Shown: positions 47,096 through 55,625, counted from the first letter of the stretch. The stretch is 57,500 nt of DNA from Pegethrix bostrychoides GSE-TBD4-15B (GCA_019359155.1 JAHHHV010000013.1:1-57500); one strand, 5' to 3'. Numbers and translations are program-made. The notes: generated by a model from the letters alone, not told the origin.

Positions 47096-47557
47096 ATGAA
47101 GACAATTCGTGCCAACCTATGGGTATATCCGCTGCTGAGCGCTGCTGTAGCTCTCATGGGTTTACCTGTTTCAGCAGAGCCATCATCAATCACCGTCAAC
47201 GTGACCGGAGTTCACTCCCAGTCGGGATCGGTCATGGTTTGCCTGTGGCGACAGCAAGACAAGGATTTCCCGGTTTGTTCGAGCACTGCGGCAATGCAGT
47301 ACATCACGGCTCAGTCAAATAATGCAAGCGCTACCGTGACATTTCAGAATGTTCCAGCTGGCGAATACGCGGTTTCGGCCTTTCACGATGAGAACCAAAA
47401 CGGCACGCTGGATCGAGGCTTCATGGGTAGACCTGAAGAGGGGATTGGGTTTTCCAACATGACGGCTCAGGGAGGACAGGGGCGACCAACGTTTGACAAG
47501 GCAAAATTTACAGTGAATGGTCAGAAGTCGATTGCTCTATCACTCTTGTACTTCTAA
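47096..47557 (+). CDS. exported DUF2141 protein
   Basis: A 153-residue protein with a signal peptide (cleavage likely after VSA, residue 27) and the beta-sandwich pattern of DUF2141: ITVNVTGVHSQSGSVMVCLW, VPAGEYAVSAFHDENQNGTL and the acidic-aromatic segment GIGFSNM. Two cysteines (in MVCLW and PVCSS) could pair. The family is common in envelopes of bacteria, with no firm function. ATG 47096 lies 84 bases after the LuxR gene, and a terminator follows at 47572, so the two may form one unit. Confidence 0.85.
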   Translation: MKTIRANLWVYPLLSAAVALMGLPVSAEPSSITVNVTGVHSQSGSVMVCLWRQQDKDFPVCSSTAAMQYITAQSNNASATVTFQNVPAGEYAVSAFHDENQNGTLDRGFMGRPEEGIGFSNMTAQGGQGRPTFDKAKFTVNGQKSIALSLLYF

Positions 47558-47571
47558 AGTTTCATGGATTT

Positions 47572-47595
47572 GCAAAAACGTTTTGCTTTTATTCG
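47572..47595 (+). terminator. terminator after the DUF2141 gene
   Basis: GCAAAA, a short loop and TTTTGC are followed by TTTTATT. A second inverted repeat (CGAGAATTC with GAATTCTCG) follows at 47599-47624. Confidence 0.6.
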
Positions 47596-47708
47596 CATCG
47601 AGAATTCACAGTTGAGAATTCTCGATTCTTATCGTCTAGCTTCTTATTCTGACGCGACTTAACAGATTCAATCACTTTCAATCACTTCTGACATCTTACC
47701 AAAACCAC

Positions 47709-48341
47709 ATGCTCCACCCTTCGACTCGGTTGTTTTCGATGGCTCTCAATATGGCTCTAATTCTGACATTGGGGGAGCAAGTCGTTCAAGCTCAATCTTC
47801 GCAGACCGCAGTCAATGCTGAAACTTCTTCTCGTCTAGCTCAACCCTCGCCGTCACCTGATGTAACACCATCTGATGTAACACCATCTGATGCGACACCA
47901 TCTGATGAAACTGCTGAACCGACTGAGTCGCGCCAACCGCGTAACTTCATTGGCGTGGGCGGCAGTATTGGACTGAGCGGTGAAGATATAGGGCTGAGCG
48001 AAAGTGGGTTCGCCATTATGAATAGAAAAGACCTGAATGACAGATTGTCAATTCGAGGCGCTAATGTATTTGGCAGTACTCGGAACGATAATACAATAGC
48101 GCTAACCGTCAACTTTCCAGTTCGATCTAGCTCTGGAGAAACGCAGTTGATCCCTTTTGTGGGCGGGGGTCTACTGATTTCGTCAAAGGGTCTGTTTAAC
48201 GATGTGCTTGTGCGCGGACTAGCAACCGGAGGCATTGATGTTCCGCTCTCCCGTCGATTTACCGCCACCAGTGCCGTCAACGTCGGATTCACTGACCCGG
48301 TCGCTGTAGGTGTAGGACTAGGCGTAATGTACGGATTCTAG
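47709..48341 (+). CDS. probable outer-membrane beta-barrel protein
   Basis: A 210-residue protein. A signal peptide (cleavage likely after VQA, residue 28) is followed by a TPSD-repeat linker (50-68, coded by a 15-base DNA repeat at 47858-47911) and about eight amphipathic strands (NFIGVGGSIGLSG, NTIALTVNFPV, TQLIPFVGGGLLISS). It ends in GVGLGVMYGF, and a C-terminal Phe is the usual signal for outer-membrane assembly. It is the second of three exported proteins in a row. No specific family recognised. Confidence 0.7.
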   Translation: MLHPSTRLFSMALNMALILTLGEQVVQAQSSQTAVNAETSSRLAQPSPSPDVTPSDVTPSDATPSDETAEPTESRQPRNFIGVGGSIGLSGEDIGLSESGFAIMNRKDLNDRLSIRGANVFGSTRNDNTIALTVNFPVRSSSGETQLIPFVGGGLLISSKGLFNDVLVRGLATGGIDVPLSRRFTATSAVNVGFTDPVAVGVGLGVMYGF

Positions 48342-48379
48342 AGCTTGAGCTAAAAGTTCTGTTTTGAACACCGCTGAGC

Positions 48380-48390
48380 CTAAAGTCCTA
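48380..48390 (-). promoter_or_regulatory. third copy of TAGGACTTTAG, before the CX11C protein gene
   Basis: On the minus strand this reads TTCTAGGACTTTAG, identical over 14 bases to the copy at 46594-46607. It is about 100 bases upstream of the gene at 48488, a distance like that at the small LuxR gene. Confidence 0.5.
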
Positions 48391-48487
48391 GAAGCGATTT
48401 AGGGCTGGAGGCTCATGCAGGCGAGCAACAGTCGAGCTTAGAGTAGAGGCATCAGAGATGACAATATACGCAGAGAGGAATTAAATC

Positions 48488-48964
48488 ATGCGGTTAATTT
48501 CAAAGACATCACCTTTGCTGGTAGTGTCTCTCAGCCTAATATCCGGCATGTATGACCCGGCTTTCGCTGACAGCCTAAGAAGCGCTTGGGGTCGCCATTC
48601 TGCCAATCAAGACACTCCTAGCGTCATCAATCGCTCTATTCCATTACAAGCACAGTCTCTGCCTTTTCCGCCCTTTAGAGATGAACATAGAAATTTTGAA
48701 GAGGATGTCCAAGACTGTTATGCTGAGAACAGCCGCCGCGATCGCAAGGAATGCTTCAAAGACCTACGCCGCGATCAAGCTGATAGTCGAGAAGAAATAG
48801 AAGCAGATCTCCAAGACTGTTTTGACGAAGACGATCGGGATGATCGTCAAGACTGCCTGGAAGATTTGCAGGATGATGAACGCAACAGCTGGAATCGCTC
48901 TCGACCCGGCTGGAGTCCAATCAGTCCGCCTAGACCAACATCGCGAAACAGAGATTTCTGGTAG
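48488..48964 (+). CDS. exported acidic protein with twin CX11C repeats
   Basis: A 158-residue protein with a signal peptide (cleavage likely after AFA, residue 27). Two copies of a 34-residue unit occupy 70-137 (VQDCYAENSRRDRKECFKDL and LQDCFDEDDRDDRQDCLEDL). Each has cysteines spaced CX11C (77/89 and 111/123) between charged helices. Helical hairpins pinned by disulfides, or a metal-binding surface, would fit. The tail is Pro/Arg-rich. I know of no named family. It is third in the exported-protein series and has a TAGGACTTTAG motif upstream. Confidence 0.7.
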   Translation: MRLISKTSPLLVVSLSLISGMYDPAFADSLRSAWGRHSANQDTPSVINRSIPLQAQSLPFPPFRDEHRNFEEDVQDCYAENSRRDRKECFKDLRRDQADSREEIEADLQDCFDEDDRDDRQDCLEDLQDDERNSWNRSRPGWSPISPPRPTSRNRDFW

Positions 48965-48989
48965 AGTGCAAGTCATAGGGGTTTAGAGA

Positions 48990-49440
48990 GCAGAGTAAAG
49001 TTCTTGACCCCAAATTTTCGCACCGTTCCACCCAACGATTGGAACGCTCAATCACCCAACGCACTGCCACAGGCACAAACTCTGTTTCCCTTGCGCTGCC
49101 TTCTTTTCCCTTGCGCTGCCTTCTCTGATTTCGAGAGTTTCGCTGACACTTCAAACTAAATCTTGCTCATAATCTCTGGATAAACCTGCTCTAGCGCCTT
49201 CTGTACTTTCTCACAATGCTAGCTAGAGTCGAGCATCATCGTCGTTTTGGCTAGTTCTAGAGGTTTCTGCTGAACGTCGTCAATCTGGTGAGCGAGCATC
49301 TCAATAGCCCCTTGCTGATCAGTGACATTGGCACGGGTGCAGTGAGTAAAAAACGGCAATCCTAGACTATCGACTGCCAGATGCTGGTATAATCCCGTTC
49401 GTCGCTTTGTAGCAACAGCAGTCCTTTGATGGCGCGACTG
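48990..49440 (-). pseudogene. decayed transposase remnant
   Basis: Read on the minus strand, the sequence gives LYQHLAVDSLGLPFFTHCTR, then DQQGAIEMLAHQIDD, TTMMLDSS and stop, VYPEIMSKI and stop, and in another frame FVPVAVRWVIERSNRWVERC. This is the C-terminal half of a DDE transposase of a type common in cyanobacteria (IS5-like). It has two in-frame stops and a frameshift next to a roughly 20-base tandem duplication (TTCCCTTGCGCTGCC at about 49084 and 49104). The N-terminal half is gone. Nothing else is coded in 48965-49653. Confidence 0.8.
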
Positions 49441-49508
49441 CGAACGCTGGGAGCAGTGCAGAGGGTTTGTGAGAGGGTTTGTGATCTGCCCGTTTCCTGC
49501 CTACCATT

Positions 49509-49524
49509 TGTCAAATATTTGACA
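49509..49524. promoter_or_regulatory. perfect 16-bp palindrome upstream of the putA-type gene
   Basis: TGTCAAATATTTGACA is self-complementary and lies about 130 bases before the ATG at 49654, outside the transposase remnant. Size and symmetry fit a dimeric regulator site. No regulator gene is adjacent. Confidence 0.55.
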
Positions 49525-49653
49525 GGATTTCCCTACAGAGCAGATTTGGGATGTCGATTGCCGCTTTAACTTGGACAATAGAGACAGCAGGATCGCTATC
49601 GCTCCATGCTGCTAGTCTTGCCTGACCTAATTTTGAACTGAGGACGAGTTGCT

Positions 49654-52629
49654 ATGGTTTTACAAGCAGAGAAAATTTTTAACCCCTACGAGAGTCAGAC
49701 ACAGGCCATTGCCCGTCAGCTCCTGAGCGCCACCCGCGAGAACCGCAATTTTTTCAGCCAGATGCGCGACCAAATCCGTTGGGATGACAAGCTGTTGGCT
49801 TGGACAATGAGCAATCCGGGGCTGCGAGTGCAGATGTTTCGGTTTATTGACTGTCTGCCCGCGCTACACAGCAAGCCAGAAATTGCGCGGCACATGCAGG
49901 AATATTTGGGCGATGCTTCGGTGGAGCTACCCGCTGCGCTCAAAGGTCTGCTCAGCTTTGCCAGCCCTGAGTCAGTGCCGGGACAGATGGCCGCGACGAC
50001 AGTTTCAACGGCGGTGGAAATGCTGGCGCATAAGTATATTGCAGGCGAAACGATCCAGCAGGTTGTCAAAACAGCAGAAGGCTTGCGGAAACAGAAAATG
50101 ACTTTTACAGTTGATCTGCTGGGTGAAGCTGTCGTCACCGAATCGGAGGCCAAACTGTATCAGGAGCGGTATTTAGAGCTAATGCAGCAGTTGGCCGAAG
50201 CTGCCCAGCGCTGGTCTACGGTCGAGCAGATTGATCAAGCCGACGGACAGCCGCTTCCCAAGGTGCAGGTGACGATGAAGCTGACGGCCTTTTACTCGCA
50301 GTTTGATCCGCTGGATGCGGCAGGCAGCGAGGCACGGGTGAGCGAGCGGATTCGGACGCTGCTGCGTCGGGCGCAGGAGCTAGGGGCGGCGGTGCATTTT
50401 GACATGGAGCAATATGTCTACAAAGATCTGACGCTGGCAATTTTGAAGAAGCTGCTGCTGGAAGAGGAGTTTCGTCACCGTAGCGATTTGGGCGTGACGC
50501 TGCAAGCCTATCTGCGCGATTCCTACGGCGACCTGAAAGACTTAATTGCATGGGCAAAAGAGCGGGGCACGCCGCTGACCGTGCGGTTGGTCAAGGGCGC
50601 TTACTGGGATCAAGAAACGATCAAAGCCAATCAGCATGAGTGGGAAACCCCGGTTTACTCGCAGAAGGAGTCTACCGACGCAAACTTTGAGCAGATGACG
50701 CGACTGCTGCTGGAAAACCATGAGCACCTCTACGCTGCGATTGGTAGCCACAACGTTCGCTCACAGGCTCATGCCATTGCAATTGTGCGGGAGTTGAACA
50801 TTCCGGCGCGGCGGGTGGAACTGCAAGTGCTCTACGGCATGGCTGATAAGCTGGCCAAGGCGCTGGTCGATCAAGGCTTTCGGGTGCGGGTCTACTGCCC
50901 TTACGGCGAGCTGATTCCCGGCATGGCCTATCTGATTCGGCGGCTCTTGGAGAACACAGCCAATTCGTCGTTTTTGCGTCAAAACCTAGAAGAGCGCCCG
51001 GTCGAGGAATTACTGGCAGCTCCGGTGCTGGCGGAAGAACCCGCTGCCCATAAACCCTCCGGCTTCGCTCACTCGCCCGACACCGACTATGCTGACGCAA
51101 ACCAGCGTCAAATCGCCGCCGCCGCCATGCAGTCCGTGCGCCAGCAGCTTGGCAAAACCTACCTGCCGCTGGTAAATGGCGAACGCATCGAAACTGATCA
51201 TCTGGTCGATTCAGTGAATCCTTCCAGCCCCAGCGAAGTGATTGGTCGCGTCGGCTTACTGAACCTCGAGCAGGCCGAAGCCGCCATCCAAGCCGCCAAA
51301 GCTGCATTCCCCGCCTGGAAGAAAAAGCCTGCTCAAGAGCGCGCCAACATTTTGCGAAAAGCCGCTGAGATTATGGAGCAGCGCCGCGCCGAACTCTGCG
51401 CCTGGATGGTGCTGGAAACGGGCAAAGCGCTCGCACAGGCTGATCCGGAAGTGTCCGAGGCCATTGATTTTTGCCGCTTCTACGCGGACGAAATGGAGCG
51501 GCTCGACCAGGGCACAAACTACGACGTATCTGGCGAAAATAACCGCTATCACTATCAGCCGCGCGGCATTTCATTGATTATCTCGCCCTGGAACTTTCCG
51601 CTGGCTATCCCGACCGGCATGACCGTGGCTTCGCTAGTGGCAGGTAACTGTACGCTGCTGAAGCCTGCCGAAGTCTCGTCGGTGATTGCCGCCAAGCTAG
51701 CCGAAATTCTGGTCGAGGCGGGCATTCCCCCTGGCGTATTCCAGTTTGTTCCCGGCAAAGGCGCCACGGTCGGTTCGCATCTGGTGCGCCACCCAGATGT
51801 TCACATGATCACCTTTACCGGCTCCCAAGAAGTCGGCTGCCAAATCTACCGCGAAGCTGCCGAACTCCAGCCCGGACAGAAGCACCTGAAGCGGGTGATT
51901 GCCGAGATGGGCGGCAAAAACGGCATCATCGTAGACGAGAGCGCTGATTTAGATCAGGCGGTGCAGGGCGTAGTCTATTCGGCCTTTGGCTACAGCGGCC
52001 AGAAATGCTCAGCCTGTTCGCGGGTGATTGTGCTGGAGCCAATCTACGAGGCTTTTGTGAATCGGCTGGTGGAGGCGACGCGCTCGCTCAATATCGGCGC
52101 GGCAGAATTGCCCAGCACGCAGGTTGGCCCGGTCATCGACGCGAACGCCCAAAAGCGAATCCTAGACTATATCGAAATCGGCAAATCGGAGGCCAGCGTC
52201 GCATTAGAAATGGCGGCTCCCGAAGGCGGCTATTTCGTCGGCCCGGTTATTTTTACCGAGGTGGCTCCAACTGACCGGATTGCCCAGGAGGAAATCTTTG
52301 GCCCAGTGCTGGCCGTGCTGAAAGCCAAAACCTTCGACGCAGCAATCGAAATGGCCAACAGCACCAACTTTGCCCTGACGGGTGGCCTCTACTCACGCAC
52401 GCCATCCCATATTGAGCAGGCGCAGGCTGACTTTGAGGTGGGCAACCTCTATATCAATCGGCACACCACCGGGGCTGTGGTAGCGCGTCAGCCGTTTGGC
52501 GGCTTCAAGCTCTCTGGCGTGGGTTCTAAGGCGGGTGGCCCCGACTACCTGCTGCAATTTCTAGAGCCGCGCCACATTAGTGAAAACGTGCAGCGGCAGG
52601 GCTTTGCGCCGATTGAGGGAGCCGAATAG
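49654..52629 (+). CDS. bifunctional proline dehydrogenase / P5C dehydrogenase (PutA type)
   Basis: A 991-residue enzyme that oxidises proline to glutamate in two steps. The N-terminal FAD-dependent proline dehydrogenase barrel (to about 455) carries TVDLLGEA, RLVKGAYWDQE, LYGMAD and VYCPYGELIPGMAYLIRRLL. The C-terminal NAD-dependent aldehyde dehydrogenase (about 500-975) has SPWNFPLAIPTGM, FTGSQEVG, the glutamate in IAEMGGKNG and catalytic Cys785 in GQKCSACS. There is no N-terminal DNA-binding domain, so it is not self-repressing as in E. coli. Start ATG 49654 follows GAGGACGAG. Confidence 0.96.
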   Translation: MVLQAEKIFNPYESQTQAIARQLLSATRENRNFFSQMRDQIRWDDKLLAWTMSNPGLRVQMFRFIDCLPALHSKPEIARHMQEYLGDASVELPAALKGLLSFASPESVPGQMAATTVSTAVEMLAHKYIAGETIQQVVKTAEGLRKQKMTFTVDLLGEAVVTESEAKLYQERYLELMQQLAEAAQRWSTVEQIDQADGQPLPKVQVTMKLTAFYSQFDPLDAAGSEARVSERIRTLLRRAQELGAAVHFDMEQYVYKDLTLAILKKLLLEEEFRHRSDLGVTLQAYLRDSYGDLKDLIAWAKERGTPLTVRLVKGAYWDQETIKANQHEWETPVYSQKESTDANFEQMTRLLLENHEHLYAAIGSHNVRSQAHAIAIVRELNIPARRVELQVLYGMADKLAKALVDQGFRVRVYCPYGELIPGMAYLIRRLLENTANSSFLRQNLEERPVEELLAAPVLAEEPAAHKPSGFAHSPDTDYADANQRQIAAAAMQSVRQQLGKTYLPLVNGERIETDHLVDSVNPSSPSEVIGRVGLLNLEQAEAAIQAAKAAFPAWKKKPAQERANILRKAAEIMEQRRAELCAWMVLETGKALAQADPEVSEAIDFCRFYADEMERLDQGTNYDVSGENNRYHYQPRGISLIISPWNFPLAIPTGMTVASLVAGNCTLLKPAEVSSVIAAKLAEILVEAGIPPGVFQFVPGKGATVGSHLVRHPDVHMITFTGSQEVGCQIYREAAELQPGQKHLKRVIAEMGGKNGIIVDESADLDQAVQGVVYSAFGYSGQKCSACSRVIVLEPIYEAFVNRLVEATRSLNIGAAELPSTQVGPVIDANAQKRILDYIEIGKSEASVALEMAAPEGGYFVGPVIFTEVAPTDRIAQEEIFGPVLAVLKAKTFDAAIEMANSTNFALTGGLYSRTPSHIEQAQADFEVGNLYINRHTTGAVVARQPFGGFKLSGVGSKAGGPDYLLQFLEPRHISENVQRQGFAPIEGAE

Positions 52630-52655
52630 CCAGCGCCCTCAGCGGCGATCTAAAC

Positions 52656-52682
52656 TGAGCAGATCGCAAATCGATCTGCTCA
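52656..52682. terminator. perfect hairpin between two convergent genes
   Basis: TGAGCAGATCG and CGATCTGCTCA form an 11-pair stem with a five-base loop between the proline-enzyme gene and the FAD oxidoreductase gene. There is no T run, so it could act in both directions or only stabilise 3' ends. A tandem GGCGCTAGATTT pair follows at 52706-52729. Confidence 0.6.
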
Positions 52683-52721
52683 ACATCAACCCAGCGCGAA
52701 AATCTGGCGCTAGATTTGGCG

Positions 52722-54740
52722 CTAGATTTGCAAAATCCCCTCTGGATTGACCGATAGAATGGGGCGGCGCTGGAGTCCTTCGCGATGCAGGGCTTCGTTG
52801 GCGGCTAAGAGGCCGCTGCTGACAGCACGCTCCATCAGGCCGCAGGGAAACGGCATTTTTACCCAGTCTCCCGCGAACAGCAGATTGCCAATCGCGCTGC
52901 TGGTTTCGGGACGGGCGGCGTAGCTGTTGGGCGGGTAGCCTGAGAAGTTTTTCTGATTGACTAGCTCGCGGTGCAGCAGCTCGGCCTGCCGTAAGTCGGG
53001 CACGATTTCGTATAGCTCTCGCTCAAAAGTAGCTAGTAAATCGGCCTGAGTGGGAAACTCTTTTTCCTTGTAACAGTAGGCATGCAGCTCCACAACGCTG
53101 CCGCCAGTGCGCCCCGCCCATTCGATAAACTGCGCTTGAATCCGGTGGTAGAGCGTGATGCTGTCGGTGAGCTGGTAGCCGGAGAGCGAAGTAAAGTCGC
53201 TATGCGTCCAGTCAAAGTCGCGGTCAAACCAGAAGCGGCAAACCGCAAACGGATCGGCAATCGCCAAGCCCTCGATCTGCTGCTGGAGGGCAACAGGCGC
53301 ACCCACCATCCGCGTCGAGAGCTGCTGCACCCCTGGGACATCGGTGGCGATCACGTAGTAGTCGGCTTCTAGAGTCTGCGCGGTTTGTCCAGTCGGCGAT
53401 GGGACGGAGGCTGTGCCCGCCAGCTGGATCTGCTCGTCTTGGCGTTGCAGAATCTTGAACCGGGGCAAATCACGCTCAGCAGGCGCTTTGACAACGCGCC
53501 CCTCCGCATCAAAAATCGCGCCGTGGCAGGGACAGTGAAACAGCCCGTCGGCCTGTGGCTGCACCGTACAGCCCTGATGCGTGCAGGTGAGCGAGATCGC
53601 CTCTTCGCCGTTGGCAGTAACCGCATACATCTGGTCGCCTGCGCCGTAGTAAGGACTGCTGGAATTCTCCGGCAGAGCCGCAGATATTGGAGCAAACAAC
53701 GGGTTGGGCGTCACCCAAAACGGTACAGCACTGGCGGCATTTCCGGTTTCGTACTGCACTGACTGAATCTGATTCTCGGCACAGTCAATTTGGCTCACCG
53801 AGGCGCTGGTGATAATCTGGCCGCCGTTGGCAAGGATCGCCTGCGCCATTGGCTCCACCAGCGAAGTACCCATATCCTGCTTCGTGCCGTTGAAGGCTAG
53901 CCCTTCCGGATTGCCAAAGAAATAAAAGTGGAAGAACTGCATCAGCTCAGCCGCACTCATCAGGTCGGGCGCGTTCAGGCTGGACTTGGCAAAGGGTAAA
54001 AAGTAGAGGTCGTAGAGTCCCTGCGGAAAGTCGTCGGCCACCCAGTCCGAAACCGAAAGGTGATCGAGCTGCTGGTAGCTTTTTTGGGCGTTGAAGCCGC
54101 TGATGGCGCGAAACACCTGCCAGTGCTTAGGATGTGTCAGGTTGATGCCCCACTGTAGGCGGTTGGGCGAAGAGATGGCTAAATCGACAATGTTCCAGGG
54201 GAAAGCCGAATGGCTAGGCCGGAACACCTCCGGTTGGTACTGCTGCTTAAACACCACCGAATAGGACTTTAGATCCACAAAATTATCTTCAGCGCCCAAC
54301 TCGCTCACCAGGCTTTTGAGGTTGTAATACTGTGGGAAAAAGCCGTGAAACCCGTGCTCCATCCGAAACTGCTCGTCACCCACCTGAATAGTCCAGCTGG
54401 CAATCTTGCCCCCCAGCTGCGGCGAACGCTCCAGCAGCGTCACGGCAAATCCGCGCTGGCTCAGCTCGTAGGCCGAGGCCAAACCTGCTAAGCCGCCGCC
54501 GATCACGACTGCCGTTTTGGGGCTGCTGAGGCGATAGGGCAGCGTCAGGCGGTCGGGCTGATGCACCGTCGGCTGGGGCTTGCTAAAGCGCGAATAGCCC
54601 AGCAGACTCACGCCAGCCCCAACGCCTGCTAGCTTCAGCAGGGTGCGGCGAGAAACTTGGGGGAAGGGTAGTTCTGATTGCTGTGGGGATTCTGAGGATG
54701 GCTGAACGGATGGCTGAAAAATTGGCTGGTCTTGACTCAC
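52722..54740 (-). CDS. Tat-exported FAD oxidoreductase with inserted Rieske domain
   Basis: A 672-residue enzyme of the phytoene-desaturase/amine-oxidase fold. Residues 30-50 hold a twin-arginine signal (SRRTLLKLAGVGAGVSLLGY). The FAD-binding motif VVIGGGLAGLASAYELSQRG follows at about 78, and GLMERAVSSG near the C-terminus closes the FAD domain. Between them, at about 365-430, sits a Rieske 2Fe-2S domain with CTHQGC and CPCHGAIFD (ligands Cys386, His388, Cys403, His406; disulfide pair 391/405). From memory, CrtU/CruE-like carotenoid aromatases of green sulfur bacteria and cyanobacteria combine similar parts, but the substrate here is uncertain. GTG start with GAGGAG upstream. Confidence 0.85.
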   Translation of the reverse strand: MSQDQPIFQPSVQPSSESPQQSELPFPQVSRRTLLKLAGVGAGVSLLGYSRFSKPQPTVHQPDRLTLPYRLSSPKTAVVIGGGLAGLASAYELSQRGFAVTLLERSPQLGGKIASWTIQVGDEQFRMEHGFHGFFPQYYNLKSLVSELGAEDNFVDLKSYSVVFKQQYQPEVFRPSHSAFPWNIVDLAISSPNRLQWGINLTHPKHWQVFRAISGFNAQKSYQQLDHLSVSDWVADDFPQGLYDLYFLPFAKSSLNAPDLMSAAELMQFFHFYFFGNPEGLAFNGTKQDMGTSLVEPMAQAILANGGQIITSASVSQIDCAENQIQSVQYETGNAASAVPFWVTPNPLFAPISAALPENSSSPYYGAGDQMYAVTANGEEAISLTCTHQGCTVQPQADGLFHCPCHGAIFDAEGRVVKAPAERDLPRFKILQRQDEQIQLAGTASVPSPTGQTAQTLEADYYVIATDVPGVQQLSTRMVGAPVALQQQIEGLAIADPFAVCRFWFDRDFDWTHSDFTSLSGYQLTDSITLYHRIQAQFIEWAGRTGGSVVELHAYCYKEKEFPTQADLLATFERELYEIVPDLRQAELLHRELVNQKNFSGYPPNSYAARPETSSAIGNLLFAGDWVKMPFPCGLMERAVSSGLLAANEALHREGLQRRPILSVNPEGILQI

Positions 54741-54851
54741 GCGGATATGAACTCCTCACAGTAGACTTCGACTAGAACTCTATTAAGCATCGTACCGATA
54801 AAAAATAACTCTGCCAATTCCACAAGATCTCTTCCAGGTTCTTTAAACTTT

Positions 54852-55625
54852 ATGAAGTATTGGTACGAAACGCTGGCTGTGGCGCAGCGCATTCTCATCG
54901 AGCTGTTGCGCCGTCGCCGCAGCCTAATTTTCTGGAGCATTTTCCCCATTTCGGTGCTGCTGCTCAACGGCACGATTCTAGCTGCCCGCGCTAATCTGCC
55001 CATGAAACAGGCGATGGAAGCCGCCGCACCGGCAACGTTGGTGGGAGCCGCGCTGTTTTTTAGCTGCTTGGGCGGCAGCGTCGCCACGGTGGTTTCGGAG
55101 CGGGAGCAGTTGACCTTAAAGCGGCTGTTTGTTTCGCCTTTGAGCGGCATCTCGTACTTTCTGGGGATTTTTCTGGCGCACTGCTGTATTGGCCTGGGGC
55201 AAACGCTGTTGGTCTACGCGCTGGCGGCTTTTTGGGGGGCGGAGTTCAGAGGCCAGATCTGGCTGGGGGCGGTGATTATCTTCCTCAGCATCATTGCTTA
55301 CGTCGGGGTGGGCTTTGTGCTGGGGACGCAGTTGGCGAAGCGCACCGAGGATGTGAATTCGCTGGTGGCGGCGTTTGGGGTGCCGCTGCTGATTTTGGGC
55401 GGTGCCTTTTTGCCCAGCTCGCTGTTTCCGCAAAGCCTGCTGGACATCGCTCAGTTCAACCCGATTTATCACATGAATGAGGCTTTGCTGCGGGTGTCGG
55501 CAGGCGGTGAGAGCTTGAGCGAGATTGCACCGCACTTTAAGTTTTTGAGCATTTTTGCCGTGGCAATGGTGGCAGCAGGCTGGCTGTCTTATCGACGAAT
55601 GCTGCAAGTTGAGCGGCGGCTGTAG
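54852..55625 (+). CDS. ABC-2 type transporter permease
   Basis: A 257-residue inner-membrane protein with six helices and the ABC-2 pattern. An N-terminal cytoplasmic helix (YETLAVAQRILIELLRRRRS) is followed by SEREQLTLKRLFVSPLSG between helices 2 and 3 and by FGVPLLILGGAFLPSSLFP before the last. Family members export drugs, polysaccharides or lipids with a separate ATPase, which is not adjacent here. Starts at ATG 54852, 111 bases from the divergent FAD oxidoreductase gene. Confidence 0.88.
   Translation: MKYWYETLAVAQRILIELLRRRRSLIFWSIFPISVLLLNGTILAARANLPMKQAMEAAAPATLVGAALFFSCLGGSVATVVSEREQLTLKRLFVSPLSGISYFLGIFLAHCCIGLGQTLLVYALAAFWGAEFRGQIWLGAVIIFLSIIAYVGVGFVLGTQLAKRTEDVNSLVAAFGVPLLILGGAFLPSSLFPQSLLDIAQFNPIYHMNEALLRVSAGGESLSEIAPHFKFLSIFAVAMVAAGWLSYRRMLQVERRL

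Noticed and set aside
50672-51307. 211-codon minus-strand frame opposite the proline enzyme
   Set aside because: Arg/Pro-rich translation without motifs, fully covered by the well-supported plus-strand gene.
54262-54272. Fourth TAGGACTTTAG
   Set aside because: It lies inside the FAD oxidoreductase coding sequence and is explained by codons for LKSY; counted against, not for, the regulon idea.
54751-54761. ACTCCTCACAG resembling the conserved loop of the cyanobacterial Yfr1 RNA
   Set aside because: On the minus strand it is the ribosome site (GAGGAG) of the GTG-started oxidoreductase gene; flanking hairpins of Yfr1 are missing.
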